DNA of 57,382 nt, taken from Chitinophagaceae bacterium. Lineage in GTDB: Bacteria; Bacteroidota; Bacteroidia; Chitinophagales; Chitinophagaceae. The DNA lies in assembly GCA_013696395.1 (NCBI GenBank), contig JACCYQ010000039.1, positions 1-57,382 on the forward strand. The letters are read 5' to 3'. Below are positions 17,846 through 27,387 of the stretch, one piece after another. The translations under genes were made by a program, and so were the position numbers. Each line of letters starts with the position of its first letter. The stretch's first letter is position 1. The notes beneath the pieces are model-generated. The model saw only the letters and a program-made list of their open reading frames with translations, did no database searches and was not told where the DNA came from.

Positions 17846-18718
17846 ATGAACAGGCACGACTTAATTAACTGGTCGATTTTTATTTTTCTGGCCCTCATTT
17901 GGGGCAGCTCATTTATTTTGATGAAAATCAGCAGTGAGGGATTAACGGCGGTGGAGATTGCTGCCGTTCGTATATTTTCGGCAGGGCTGGTATTTCTTCC
18001 ATTTTCGATCAACCATTTACATAAGCTACCCAGTAAAAAGATTTCATTGGTTATTTTAACAGGGGTCACAGGTAATCTTATTCCTGCATTTTTCTTTGCT
18101 GAAGCCATAGCAAATAATATTGACAGCGCATTGGCCGCTATCCTGAATTCACTGACGCCGCTTTTCGTAGTAGTCCTGGGCATTTTATTTTTTAAATTAA
18201 AAATTCTTCCAATCAAAATTGCAGGTGTCCTGGTTGGGTTAATGGGATTGGTATTGTTAACACTTTCGCAGAGAAATCTGCATATAGATAACCTGGGATA
18301 TGCTACGTTGGTTTTATTGGCTTCAATTTCCTATGGATTCAATGTAAATCTAGTGAGTCATTTTTTAAAGGATGTAAATCCAATTCATGCAGCTACTGTT
18401 TCACTAGCCTTTATGTGTTTACCGACTGGTTCAATTTTATGGCAACAGGACTTCTTTCAAACCACCTTAATAGATCATACGCTATTTTGGCCTATAATGG
18501 CTTCCGTTTTACTGGGTGTGATGGGCAGTGCAATTGCCACTGCGTTTTTTTATATACTGGTAAAAAGAGCCGGTGGTCTTTTTTCTTCTACGATAACCTA
18601 TGGAATTCCGTTTGTTGCAATGGGCTGGGGTATAATTTATAACGAAGAGGTTACCTGGGTACAAGTTGCCTGCCTAAGTGTAATTTTGGGAGGCGTTTAC
18701 CTTACCAATAAAAAATAA
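17846..18718 (+). CDS. EamA/DMT-family transporter
   Basis: Integral membrane protein of 290 residues with about ten predicted helices in two EamA repeats. The first repeat starts with FLALIWGSSFILMKISSEG, the second with LVLLASISYGFNVNLVS. The drug/metabolite transporter superfamily exports amino acids, nucleotides or other small metabolites, but the substrate cannot be assigned. The tail VTWVQVACLSVILGGVYLTN is the usual final helix. It is a single gene on the plus strand, convergent with frr, whose terminator lies directly after the EamA stop codon. Confidence 0.9.
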   Translation: MNRHDLINWSIFIFLALIWGSSFILMKISSEGLTAVEIAAVRIFSAGLVFLPFSINHLHKLPSKKISLVILTGVTGNLIPAFFFAEAIANNIDSALAAILNSLTPLFVVVLGILFFKLKILPIKIAGVLVGLMGLVLLTLSQRNLHIDNLGYATLVLLASISYGFNVNLVSHFLKDVNPIHAATVSLAFMCLPTGSILWQQDFFQTTLIDHTLFWPIMASVLLGVMGSAIATAFFYILVKRAGGLFSSTITYGIPFVAMGWGIIYNEEVTWVQVACLSVILGGVYLTNKK

Positions 18719-18719
18719 A

Positions 18720-18736
18720 CGCAGCCAAGAGCTGCG
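18720..18736 (-). terminator. Intrinsic terminator after frr
   Basis: CGCAGC pairs with GCTGCG around a CAAGA loop. Read on the minus strand it is followed by TTTATTTTTTATT, which lies inside the end of the EamA gene. Confidence 0.75.
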
Positions 18737-18759
18737 CAAATAAAAGAGATCCTAAACAT

Positions 18760-19323
18760 TTATACCGACATTATCTCCTTTTCCTTAAAAGTCAGATGCT
18801 TTTCAATCTGGCTTATAAATTTATCAGTTAAGGTTTGTACCTCTGCTTCTGCATCTTTGGCAATATCTTCACTTAGCCCATTCTTTTGTAATTTTTTTAC
18901 CTGCTCAATGGCATCCCGACGAATATTACGAATAGTGATCCTGCTATGTTCTGCTTCCGCATGGCACCTCTTAACCAATTCTTTTCTTCTTTCTTCCGTT
19001 AATGGCGGTAAAAACATCCTGATCATTATCCCATCATTCTGAGGATTGATACCCAGATTGGAAGCGATAATTGCTCTTTCGATTGGTTGTAACATATTCT
19101 TTTCCCATGGTTGTATTGTAAGTGTACGTGCATCCAATACATTTACATTTGCAACCTGGCTAAGTGGAGTGGGAGAACCATAATAATCCACTGAAATACC
19201 TTCTAACATCTGAGGATTTGCCTTCCCCGCTCTTATTTTTACCAGTTCAGACTCCATGTGTTGAATGGCTTTATTCATGGTGTCTTCCGCTACGGAATTT
19301 ATGTGTGCTAAATCATCTGACAT
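18760..19323 (-). CDS. frr: Ribosome recycling factor
   Basis: Translation factor of 187 residues that, with EF-G, splits the post-termination ribosome. Visible conserved segments are KIRAGKANPQMLEGISVDYYG, the hinge region TIQPWEKNMLQPIERAI, SNLGINPQNDG and LPPLTEERRKELVKRC. Length is normal. It often neighbours pyrH and tsf, but here it stands alone. A TAnnTTTG element lies 22 bases before the start and a terminator follows. Confidence 0.98.
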   Translation of the reverse strand: MSDDLAHINSVAEDTMNKAIQHMESELVKIRAGKANPQMLEGISVDYYGSPTPLSQVANVNVLDARTLTIQPWEKNMLQPIERAIIASNLGINPQNDGIMIRMFLPPLTEERRKELVKRCHAEAEHSRITIRNIRRDAIEQVKKLQKNGLSEDIAKDAEAEVQTLTDKFISQIEKHLTFKEKEIMSV

Positions 19324-19345
19324 AAATGGATTATTTTATCAACCT

Positions 19346-19353
19346 CAAAACTA
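19346..19353 (-). promoter_or_regulatory. -7-like element (TAGTTTTG) before frr
   Basis: On the minus strand TAGTTTTG ends 22 bases before the frr ATG, a position that would give a short leader. Confidence 0.4.
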
Positions 19354-19412
19354 ACAAAAGAGGATGAATGAAAAAAAACTCCATGACACCTTAATGCAAT
19401 AAATATTATATG

Positions 19413-20561
19413 CTAATCTTCATTGACAACAGCAACAGCTTCCTGCTTCAGGGCAATTACTTTTGAAGTTTGTTTGATTTCATTACTGCCAATGGCTTTG
19501 GAAAGATTATAAGTGGACATAATAACCTTACGCCTGGTTCTGTGGAAATACATGACTCCCAATGCAGTAAATGCTATTAAGAGCATAATCAACATGATAT
19601 AATTAGGGCCTATATGACGCCCGAAATATGCCAATGCAATAAACATTATATTTATGGCTGTGCAACAAAGAGTAACATGTGTATGACTGAAACCTTTATC
19701 CAGTAATAAATGATGAAAATGGTTTCTATCAGGAGTAAATGGTGAACGACCACTAAATATGCGGATACTGAATACCCTCAATGTATCAAACAGGGGCACA
19801 AAAAGAATAGCAAATCCTACAGCAACTGCAGAAACTATAGGAAAAGAAACAGTGGACAATGATGCAAAGTTTATAAATTTTATTACCAGGATAGAATTAA
19901 ACAAACCTACCATCAATGATCCAGAATCACCCATAAATATCTTAGCGGGATTATTATTAAATATGAGAAAAGCAACAAGGCTTCCTGCTAATGAAAAGCT
20001 TAGTAATGTATATGCATGCATATCAATCATAAAAAAATACACCCCAAAAATTACCATAGTAAGTAAACCCAAGGTACCCGCCAACCCATCTACACCATCA
20101 ATCAGGTTAAATGAATTGGTTATAACTATGATTGTAAGATATGTGAGTGCCAGACTGAAAGCTTCAGGAATTTCGTAGATTCCTAATAATCCGTGCATGC
20201 TTTCAATTCTGATTCCACCCAAATGAATTAAAATAGAAGCTGCAATGGCCTGACCAATAAATTTCTTTGTAGCCGTTAAAATCAAAACATCATCCTTTAA
20301 ACCAAGGAAAAAGATCACAAAAGCCGCTGCAAAAAAATACTGAAATTCAGGATTATGTACTATCGGTATAGATAAAAGCGCTGCAAGCAGAAAACCTCCG
20401 AAAATGCCAACACCTCCCAAAGATGGAATAGGTTGTGTGTGAACTTTACGTTCATCAGGCAGATCGTAAAGCTTTTTATACTTTGCAATTTTAATAATAA
20501 CCGGTATAGCCAGAAAGGTAATTATAAACGAAACAGATCCAGTCAAAAAAATATCTAACAT
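19413..20561 (-). CDS. WecA/TagO-type undecaprenyl-phosphate sugar-1-phosphate transferase
   Basis: Polytopic membrane enzyme of 382 residues of the MraY/WecA family. It moves a sugar-1-phosphate (usually GlcNAc) from UDP-sugar to undecaprenyl phosphate, starting O-antigen, capsule or similar glycans. Visible motifs are GGVGIFGGF, the acidic pair in LKDDVL, NSFNLIDGVDGLAG, KIFMGDSGSLMVG and PDRNHFHHLLLDKG, the cytoplasmic HxHH loop typical of WecA. I start it at the ATG at 20561. A TTG eight codons earlier (20585) is in frame but overlaps a promoter-like TACTTTTG. No other glycan gene is adjacent. Confidence 0.9.
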   Translation of the reverse strand: MLDIFLTGSVSFIITFLAIPVIIKIAKYKKLYDLPDERKVHTQPIPSLGGVGIFGGFLLAALLSIPIVHNPEFQYFFAAAFVIFFLGLKDDVLILTATKKFIGQAIAASILIHLGGIRIESMHGLLGIYEIPEAFSLALTYLTIIVITNSFNLIDGVDGLAGTLGLLTMVIFGVYFFMIDMHAYTLLSFSLAGSLVAFLIFNNNPAKIFMGDSGSLMVGLFNSILVIKFINFASLSTVSFPIVSAVAVGFAILFVPLFDTLRVFSIRIFSGRSPFTPDRNHFHHLLLDKGFSHTHVTLCCTAINIMFIALAYFGRHIGPNYIMLIMLLIAFTALGVMYFHRTRRKVIMSTYNLSKAIGSNEIKQTSKVIALKQEAVAVVNED

Positions 20562-20582
20562 CCCTTTTATGGTTTTGGCGTA

Positions 20583-20590
20583 CAAAAGTA
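20583..20590 (-). promoter_or_regulatory. -7-like element (TACTTTTG) before the WecA-type gene
   Basis: On the minus strand TACTTTTG ends 21 bases before the ATG at 20561. It supports that start over the upstream TTG. Confidence 0.4.
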
Positions 20591-20793
20591 GTCTTTACCC
20601 CTTTAATTTTTGCATCTGGTCATAATAATTTCATATAACCATGCCAAAAAATAATACCTGAAGCATTGATAATGAATTTATTGATATATCAGATTTTTAA
20701 TTGTAATAGTGTTCAAAAGATTGCAATTTTGCACACTTAAAGGCAAATTGAAAAGTGAAGCCTCTTACATGTTTAATCATCAATAAAAAATAT

Positions 20794-21627
20794 ATGCCAC
20801 CATTAAATGAAATAGCTTCTCAAATTCGCAGGGATATCTTACGCATGGTGCATGGAGCCAATAGCGGTCATCCCGGTGGTTCTTTAGGATGCACAGATTT
20901 TTTTACCGCGTTGTATTTCCAGATTATGGAACATAACCCGACCTTTTCTATGGATGGCAAAAATGAAGATTTGTTTTTTCTATCAAATGGACATATTTCC
21001 CCGGTATTTTATTCAGCACTGGCCCGATCAGGATATTTTGATATCAGTGAACTTTCCAGCTTTCGAAAAATAAATTCTCGTTTGCAGGGACATCCTACTA
21101 CACATGAGCATTTACCTGGAATACGGGTTGCCTCTGGTTCGCTTGGACAAGGGATGAGTGTAGCCATAGGAGCTGCATTAGCCAAAAAATTAAATAAGGA
21201 TAATCATCTGGTTTTTTCACTGCATGGAGATGGTGAATTACAGGAAGGCCAAAATTGGGAAGCACTCATGTTTGCAGCGCATCATAAAGTGGATAACCTG
21301 ATTTCAACGGTTGACTGGAATTACCAGCAAATAGATGGCACTACAACCAAAGTAATGAACCTGGGTGATATAGGCCAGAAATTTGAAGCATTTGGATGGA
21401 CTGTTTTAAAAATGGATGGAAATAATATTGACGAGGTGGTTACAACACTGGAAAAAGCAAAATCACTAACCGGAAAAGGCAAACCGATTGCTATAATGAT
21501 GAAAACGATTATGAGTAAAGGTGTTGATTTTATGGAAAACGACCATGGCTGGCATGGTGTAGCGCCCAATGATGAACAACTGGAAAAAGCATTAGCTCAA
21601 TTACCGGAAACTATGGGAGATTATTAA
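20794..21627 (+). CDS. Transketolase N-terminal (thiamine diphosphate-binding) subunit
   Basis: The 277-residue N-terminal half of a transketolase, as found in two-subunit enzymes that exchange two-carbon units in the pentose phosphate pathway. Visible motifs are ANSGHPGGSLGCTDF, LSNGHISPV, GSLGQGMSVAIGAALAKK, the cofactor signature HGDGELQEGQNWEALMFA and a C-terminal MMKTIMSKGVDFMEN. I prefer the ATG at 20794. A GTG 13 codons upstream is in frame but adds non-family sequence. The matching C-terminal subunit is normally the next gene, but here the next gene is a convergent LolE-like permease. Confidence 0.92.
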   Translation: MPPLNEIASQIRRDILRMVHGANSGHPGGSLGCTDFFTALYFQIMEHNPTFSMDGKNEDLFFLSNGHISPVFYSALARSGYFDISELSSFRKINSRLQGHPTTHEHLPGIRVASGSLGQGMSVAIGAALAKKLNKDNHLVFSLHGDGELQEGQNWEALMFAAHHKVDNLISTVDWNYQQIDGTTTKVMNLGDIGQKFEAFGWTVLKMDGNNIDEVVTTLEKAKSLTGKGKPIAIMMKTIMSKGVDFMENDHGWHGVAPNDEQLEKALAQLPETMGDY

Positions 21628-21667
21628 TATTTCCGGCAATAGAAAAAAGACAAGTTTTATTTAAGTT

Positions 21668-22894
21668 TTATTCACTCCTTAAGGAAAATGATTGACGGGC
21701 TGCTTTTCTGCTGGGAATCCAGGCAGCCAGAACTGCAATGATGAATACTGTAGTACCTACCAGTAAAAAATCTTTTAATTGGAGTGTAACAGGAAAATAA
21801 TCAATTAAGAAAGATCCGCCCTGCAAGGGTATTAATTTGAATTGAATCTGTAACCAGGCTGCTAAGGCAGCCATTATCATTCCAATTCCCCCGCCGATTA
21901 TAGCAATTAAAATACCCTCGCTCAAAAAAATTTTCTGAATAAAATTCCTGTTCGCTCCTAAAGCATGTAAAACACTTATATCCTTTTCTTTTTCAAGCAC
22001 CAGCATAGTCAATGCCCCTATCATATTAAAAGCGGCAACAATCAGGATTAAACTAAGTATGGCATATATAACCCATTTTTCAGCTCGCATTACGGAGTAA
22101 AGGCTTTGATTTTGTTCATAGCGGGTCTGAACCAGATAGCCCTCATCAAAAATATCAATGATAGCTTGTTTTGTAGCATCCGCTTTCTCCGGATCGTGAA
22201 GAGCAATTTCCAACCCGCTGAATTGGTTAGGCTCCATTCCCAACATCAGTTTTATAAAAGCCAGGTTAGTAATTGCGTATTTGTTATCAAAATCCTGCTG
22301 AATTACAAAAGTGCCGGAAGTATTTATGGTATCTGAACTAATGGCATTCATGGGATCGGCCAGGTTTTGTGCATCCTTACGCGGAAGGTAAACGACCAGT
22401 GGAAAAAGATTACGATCAGACTGTACACCCACGGCACTTTCAATGCCTGCACCTAAAACAAGTGATGGAGAATTTTCATCTCCCAGATCAAAATTACCTT
22501 TTACAACGCTGTTTGCTACACCCGCCACATATTGGTAATTTTCATCAACCCCTTTCAGATAGATTACTGATTGATAATCGCCATTTTGTAATAATGCCTT
22601 TTCTTCTACCACTAACGAAACATTCCTGACTGCGGTTAATGCCCTGATTTTTCTTAATTGCTCCTCACTTACGGGAATAATCTTACCACTGGAAGGCAAT
22701 ACTTTTAAATCTGTGTAAAAAGATGAATAAAGAGATTTTACCAATCCTTCAAACCCATTAAAAACACTTAATACCAATATTAAGACGGCAGTTCCAATAA
22801 TCATAGCCACAATACTGATCCATGAAATAACATTGATAGCATTAGTAGACTTCTTTGCTTTAAAATATCGCCAGGCAAATAAAAAGTGCAACAA
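21668..22894 (-). CDS. LolE/FtsX-type ABC transporter permease
   Basis: Membrane protein of 408 residues related to LolC/LolE, the permeases that pull lipoproteins out of the inner membrane for delivery to the outer membrane. It has one helix near the N-terminus (ISWISIVAMIIGTAVLILVL), a periplasmic MacB-like domain of about 220 residues, then three helices near 272-300, 320-345 and 375-395. The tail RKAARQSFSLRSE is typical. The start is TTG: the codon before it is a stop and no ATG is available, and the product begins with the family-like HFLFAWRYFKAKKS. No ABC ATPase is adjacent. Confidence 0.9.
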   Translation of the reverse strand: MLHFLFAWRYFKAKKSTNAINVISWISIVAMIIGTAVLILVLSVFNGFEGLVKSLYSSFYTDLKVLPSSGKIIPVSEEQLRKIRALTAVRNVSLVVEEKALLQNGDYQSVIYLKGVDENYQYVAGVANSVVKGNFDLGDENSPSLVLGAGIESAVGVQSDRNLFPLVVYLPRKDAQNLADPMNAISSDTINTSGTFVIQQDFDNKYAITNLAFIKLMLGMEPNQFSGLEIALHDPEKADATKQAIIDIFDEGYLVQTRYEQNQSLYSVMRAEKWVIYAILSLILIVAAFNMIGALTMLVLEKEKDISVLHALGANRNFIQKIFLSEGILIAIIGGGIGMIMAALAAWLQIQFKLIPLQGGSFLIDYFPVTLQLKDFLLVGTTVFIIAVLAAWIPSRKAARQSFSLRSE

Positions 22895-22933
22895 TTAATA
22901 TTTAAAAGAATTTAGAATAATAGTTTGGGAGGA

Positions 22934-23323
22934 TTAATTATTCTCGTTTGAATCCTCATCCTTTGTTTGGTCTTTTTCTTTTATTTCATCAAACAGTTTT
23001 TCCATTTTAAATACATGGTCAAGTGTGTCATCATGAAAATATTTTATTTCTGGTATTCTTCTAAGCTGTAGTTTAATTCTTTCCACCAGTTCCTTTTTAA
23101 TTTCCCAACTCCTGTCATCAATCTTATTCATCACATTTTTTACATCTTTGGACTGGAAAATACTCAGGTAAACCCTTGCCTCTAAAAGATCGGGCGTTAT
23201 TTTTACAGAAGAAATAGAAATCATTGCTCCTTCTATCATATTTAAACCTAAACGTTGAAATACCTGGCTTAACTCCTGTTGCAACAGGCCACTGATTTGT
23301 TTTTGACGTTTCCCTTCCTGCAT
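22934..23323 (-). CDS. rbfA: Ribosome-binding factor A
   Basis: KH-like RNA-binding protein of 129 residues needed for late 30S subunit maturation and 16S rRNA 5'-end processing. Visible features are RQKQISGLLQQELSQVF at the N-terminus, ISISSVKITPDLLEARVYLS in the core and RIPEIKYFHDDTLDHVFKME near the end. The C-terminus is acidic and lysine-rich. It lies 39 bases upstream of the LolE-like permease on the same strand and probably shares its transcript, an arrangement I recall from other Bacteroidota but cannot verify here. Confidence 0.95.
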   Translation of the reverse strand: MQEGKRQKQISGLLQQELSQVFQRLGLNMIEGAMISISSVKITPDLLEARVYLSIFQSKDVKNVMNKIDDRSWEIKKELVERIKLQLRRIPEIKYFHDDTLDHVFKMEKLFDEIKEKDQTKDEDSNENN

Positions 23324-23389
23324 AACCGTTCAGTTTATTCGTAGTAAAATTAGTTACTTTGTGGCGGTTTTACTGATCTAAAAACACGA

Positions 23390-25219
23390 ATGAAAAAATA
23401 CGCACGGCTTTTCAAATATTTAAGGTTCTATAAGGGCAATATTGTTTTGTACTTTCTGTTTACGATCCTTTCCATCATTTTTTCTTTAATATCATTAGGA
23501 ACATTACCTTTTTTTTTACGGTTAATATTTTCCCAGGAGGCTCTTATATTAGCACCACCAGATGGGATAAGCAATTCAAACGATCTGATTCAATTTATTA
23601 ATTACCAGATCAGCAATCTTATTGTAATGAATGGCGCAAACGGTGCAATTATCGCATTGGGATATATATGTCTCGTAATAATTATTACCGTTTTTCTGAA
23701 AAATATTTTCCTGTATTTATCATACTATGTCCTGGCCCCTATGAAAAATTCAATCATGACCAGGTTACGGGCAGATCTGTACAATAAATTACTTCAACTA
23801 CCCATAGGTTATTTCACCGATCAACGAAAAGGTGATGTTATGAGCCGGATGACAAATGACATTGGTGAACTGGAAGGTTCTGTGGTAGGTACAATGGAAG
23901 GTTTGATAAAAGATCCACTGAACATATTGATTATCCTAAGCACGCTTGTTTTCTTAAGTCCGCAATTGTCCCTGTTTCTCCTTATATTTTTACCATTAAC
24001 TGCTATACTTATAGGTCGCATTAGCCGCTCTTTAAAAAAGCAATCCAATATTGCTGCCGTTAAGCTAGGCGAAGCCTTATCTGTATTGGACGAAACACTT
24101 GGAGGCCTAAGGGTAATAAAAGCCTTCAATGCTGAAAATATACTACGCAATAAATTCATAACAACCAATGAAGATCTTTTTCATATTCGTAACAAAATGC
24201 AATACAGGAGGGATCTTGCTTCTCCATTAAGTGAATTTTTAGGGGTGATGGTTTTATGTGGCATTCTTTTCTTTGGCGGTCGGCTCGTATTAAGTGGAGG
24301 GTTCGGGTTGGAGCCTGAAGGATTTATTATGTATATCGGGATTTTTACACAGATCATTAACCCTTCAAAATCGCTTTCAACTTCTTTTTATAATATGCAG
24401 CGTGGGAGTGCTGCTATAGCACGGATAGAAGAAATTTTAATGGCTCCGGTAAAAGTAGATGAAAATGAAAATGGTCCCAAAATCACATCATTCAACCATG
24501 CTATAGAATTTAAAAATGTAAACTTTAATTACGAGGATCATGTAATATTAAAAGATATTAACCTTACTATTAAAAAAGGAAAAACTGTTGCTTTAGTAGG
24601 CTCTTCAGGAGCAGGAAAATCAACCCTGGCAGATCTCGTACCGCGTTTTCATGATGTTAGCAGCGGTGAGTTATTGATTGATGGAAAAAATATCCGTGAC
24701 TACTCTTTACATTCTGTAAGAGCTTTGATGAGTATAGTAACCCAGGAAGCAATCCTGTTCAATGATACTATTGAGAATAATATAAAACTTGGAAAAAGTA
24801 ATGCAATTGAAGAAGAAATTGTTGAAGCCGCAAAAGTGGCAAATGCCCATGAATTTATAGTTTATAAAGAAAAAGGATATCAAACCAATATAGGTGATCG
24901 TGGCAGTAAGCTGAGTGGTGGTGAACGTCAACGTATGACAATTGCACGTGCTGTTGTAAAAAACCCTCCCATCCTGATACTGGACGAAGCCACCTCATCT
25001 TTGGATACAGAAAGTGAAAGACTGGTTCAGGATGCCATCAATAATATGATGCAAAATCGGACAAGTATAGTAATAGCACACCGGTTAAGTACCATTCGCC
25101 ATGCTGATGAAATAATAGTTTTACAAAAAGGAGAAATTGTAGAAAGGGGTACACATGTGGAACTTATGCATCAGAATGGATTTTATAGAAAACTGGTTGA
25201 AATGCAGGAAATTAAATAA
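23390..25219 (+). CDS. MsbA-like ABC exporter (fused permease and ATPase)
   Basis: Half-size ABC exporter of 609 residues with six membrane helices followed by a nucleotide-binding domain. The first helix is around 20-48, the others lie between about 85 and 320. The ATPase domain (about 365-609) has Walker A GSSGAGKST, signature LSGGERQR and Walker B ILILDEATSSLD, plus the switch His in IVIAHRLSTIRH. The family flips lipids such as lipid A-core, or exports other hydrophobic compounds, as a homodimer in the inner membrane. MsbA is likely given lpxA in the window, but substrate is not proven by sequence. Confidence 0.93.
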   Translation: MKKYARLFKYLRFYKGNIVLYFLFTILSIIFSLISLGTLPFFLRLIFSQEALILAPPDGISNSNDLIQFINYQISNLIVMNGANGAIIALGYICLVIIITVFLKNIFLYLSYYVLAPMKNSIMTRLRADLYNKLLQLPIGYFTDQRKGDVMSRMTNDIGELEGSVVGTMEGLIKDPLNILIILSTLVFLSPQLSLFLLIFLPLTAILIGRISRSLKKQSNIAAVKLGEALSVLDETLGGLRVIKAFNAENILRNKFITTNEDLFHIRNKMQYRRDLASPLSEFLGVMVLCGILFFGGRLVLSGGFGLEPEGFIMYIGIFTQIINPSKSLSTSFYNMQRGSAAIARIEEILMAPVKVDENENGPKITSFNHAIEFKNVNFNYEDHVILKDINLTIKKGKTVALVGSSGAGKSTLADLVPRFHDVSSGELLIDGKNIRDYSLHSVRALMSIVTQEAILFNDTIENNIKLGKSNAIEEEIVEAAKVANAHEFIVYKEKGYQTNIGDRGSKLSGGERQRMTIARAVVKNPPILILDEATSSLDTESERLVQDAINNMMQNRTSIVIAHRLSTIRHADEIIVLQKGEIVERGTHVELMHQNGFYRKLVEMQEIK

Positions 25220-25249
25220 CCCTTTTTTGCATACAAAATATTTGCAAAC

Positions 25250-26389
25250 CTATTTTAGAACTTCCCTTGATATTACCATTTTTTGAATTTCACTGGTGCC
25301 TTCCCCAATAGTACAAAGTTTTGAATCCCGATAAAATTTCTCCACTGGAAAATCCTTTGTATATCCATAACCACCAAAAATCTGTACTGCATCTGTAGAA
25401 ACTTTTACAGAGACCTCACTAGCATAATATTTCGCCATAGCTGAAATTTTGGTAACATTGCCACCCTTGTTCTTTACATCACAAGCCTGCAATGTTAATA
25501 GATCAGCTGCTTCGATTTCAGTTGCCATATCAGCCAACTTAAATGAAATACCCTGGAAACTGGCTATAGGTTTATCAAATTGCTGACGTTCCTGAGCATA
25601 TTTTAAAGCAGCTTCATAAGCACCTTTGGCTATTCCAAGGGATAAAGATGCAATAGAAATACGTCCTCCATCAAGCACTTGCATCGCTTGTTTAAAACCC
25701 TGGCCCACATTTCCCAACCTGTTTGCATCCGGAATACGACAATTATCGAAAATCATTTCTGAGGTTTCACTGGCACGCATGCCAAGTTTATTTTCTTTCT
25801 TACCTCCGCTAAAACCAGGTGTTCCTCTTTCAATTAAAAAAGCAGTTGAATTATTCTTGCTGCGAGGTTCACCGGTACGGCACATTACTACAGCAAGATC
25901 ACCACTAATACCATGTGTGATCCAGTTTTTGGTTCCATTAATCACCCATTCATCTCCTTCTTTAATAGCTGTTGTTTTCATGTTACCTGCATCACTTCCT
26001 GTATTGGGTTCTGTTAAACCCCATGCACCAATCCATTCAGCCGTTGCTAACTTAGGCAGGTATTTATTTTTTTGTTCATCATTTCCAAAAGCTAAAATAT
26101 GACCGGTGCATAGCGAATTATGCGCAGCCAGGCTAAGACCAATTGATCCACAAACTTTTGAGATTTCCTCAATAACCGCTTTGTATTCAAAATAAGTGAG
26201 ACCAGCTCCACCCCACTTCTCCGGCACCAAAACACCCATCAAACCAAGTTTACCCATTTCTTTAAAAACATGTACTGGGAATTCCTGGCTTTCATCCCAT
26301 TCCATCACATATGGTTTTATGTGTTGATGGGCAAAGTCGCGGGCCATTTGAGTTACCTGGCTGGTAATTTCATTGTGTTCAAAATTCAT
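25250..26389 (-). CDS. Acyl-CoA dehydrogenase
   Basis: FAD enzyme of 379 residues that introduces the 2,3 double bond into acyl-CoA in fatty acid or branched-chain amino acid breakdown. Visible motifs are GAWGLTEPNTGSDAG and the FAD-binding GTKNWITHG. The QIFGGYGYTKDFPVEKFYRD segment and GEGTSEIQ near the C-terminus carry the catalytic Glu at about 363, in the short-chain position. Length is normal. It stands alone, convergent with the exporter. Chain-length preference cannot be read from sequence. Confidence 0.96.
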   Translation of the reverse strand: MNFEHNEITSQVTQMARDFAHQHIKPYVMEWDESQEFPVHVFKEMGKLGLMGVLVPEKWGGAGLTYFEYKAVIEEISKVCGSIGLSLAAHNSLCTGHILAFGNDEQKNKYLPKLATAEWIGAWGLTEPNTGSDAGNMKTTAIKEGDEWVINGTKNWITHGISGDLAVVMCRTGEPRSKNNSTAFLIERGTPGFSGGKKENKLGMRASETSEMIFDNCRIPDANRLGNVGQGFKQAMQVLDGGRISIASLSLGIAKGAYEAALKYAQERQQFDKPIASFQGISFKLADMATEIEAADLLTLQACDVKNKGGNVTKISAMAKYYASEVSVKVSTDAVQIFGGYGYTKDFPVEKFYRDSKLCTIGEGTSEIQKMVISREVLK

Positions 26390-26417
26390 TTTATAGTAAT
26401 TATTTAAAATCTAAAAT

Positions 26418-26456
26418 AAAACCCTTATCAGATATTAATCTGAAAAGGGTTTTTTA
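26418..26456 (-). terminator. Hairpin terminator after the MBL-fold hydrolase gene
   Basis: AAAACCCTT (26418-26426) pairs with AAGGGTTTT (26445-26453), and TCAGAT with ATCTGA inside, around a four-base ATTA loop. T-rich sequence follows on both strands. It fits a stop for the minus-strand hydrolase. Confidence 0.75.
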
Positions 26457-26549
26457 AAATACGACTTATAATCGCATTATGGCAATCGTTAAAGGCCGAA
26501 TGCAAATTAAGAAAGAAATATGAACACTAACACCTGTTCGTTAAAAAAA

Positions 26550-27338
26550 TTATTTTTTTTCTTTAAAATGTAGTTGCAACCCATCGTAAGCCATATGAAT
26601 GCCGGAGGGCAAATCTTGTTCCACTTCCTGGTGACGGCCCAACTGGTGAGAGATATGGGTAAAATATCCTTCAGGAATACCTAATTCATGCACAATATCG
26701 ATGGCTTCACTTAAAGTAAAATGAGAAATATGCGTTTGTTTTCTTAGCGCGTTTAATACAAGTGCCTGGCAACCTTTAACTTTTTCCATTTCCTTTTCAT
26801 CAATCCGCTTAGCATCCGTAATATAGGTAAAATGACCAAACCGAAATCCCAGTACCGGCATTTTGTAATGCCACACTAAAATAGGTATAACCGGAATATC
26901 ACCCACAATAAATGGATCAAGTTCAATATCCTTAAGCCGAATCTCAGGTACACCAGGATATTTGAAATCGCTAAATGCATAAGCAAAATCATTGAGGATG
27001 GCCTTTTGTGTCATTTTATTGGCGAATACATCCATCGCCTTATTATTAAAAAAATTAAATGCTCTAACATCATCCAAACCTGCCAAATGATCCTTATGAG
27101 GGTGAGTGAAAATAACGGCATCTAATTTTTTCACTTTAGCCCTTAACATCTGGCTTCTGAAATCAGGAGGAGTATCAACCACTAAACTGGTTTTCTCACT
27201 TTCAACAAGTATGCTTGTACGAAAACGCTTATCTTTTGTATCCGGAGATGTGCACACATAACAATCACACGCAATCATCGGCACGCCACTACTGGTGCCT
27301 GTACCTAAAAAAGTAATGGTAAGTGGGGGACATGTCAC
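26550..27338 (-). CDS. PhnP-like MBL-fold metallohydrolase
   Basis: Metallo-beta-lactamase-fold phosphodiesterase-like enzyme of 262 residues. The product opens with LTITFLGTGTSSGVP, followed by the Cys-rich ACDCYVCTS, a structural zinc site found in PhnP-type members. The metal site is FTHPHKDHLAG (HxHxDH), later His residues are in VLVWHYK-like and THISHQLGRH segments, and an Asp lies in YITDAKR. The start codon is GTG. Members cleave cyclic or other phosphodiesters, but the substrate here is unknown. It lies 50 bases downstream of a small conserved gene on the same strand. Confidence 0.88.
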   Translation of the reverse strand: MTCPPLTITFLGTGTSSGVPMIACDCYVCTSPDTKDKRFRTSILVESEKTSLVVDTPPDFRSQMLRAKVKKLDAVIFTHPHKDHLAGLDDVRAFNFFNNKAMDVFANKMTQKAILNDFAYAFSDFKYPGVPEIRLKDIELDPFIVGDIPVIPILVWHYKMPVLGFRFGHFTYITDAKRIDEKEMEKVKGCQALVLNALRKQTHISHFTLSEAIDIVHELGIPEGYFTHISHQLGRHQEVEQDLPSGIHMAYDGLQLHFKEKK

Positions 27339-27387
27339 TTAACAAAAATAAGAAGAATGGAATAGTAAAGATTTTTGCTCCACAATT

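Noticed and set aside
20755-20793. GTG start 13 codons upstream of the transketolase subunit
   Set aside because: The extra residues have no family resemblance and the ATG at 20794 begins directly before the conserved region.
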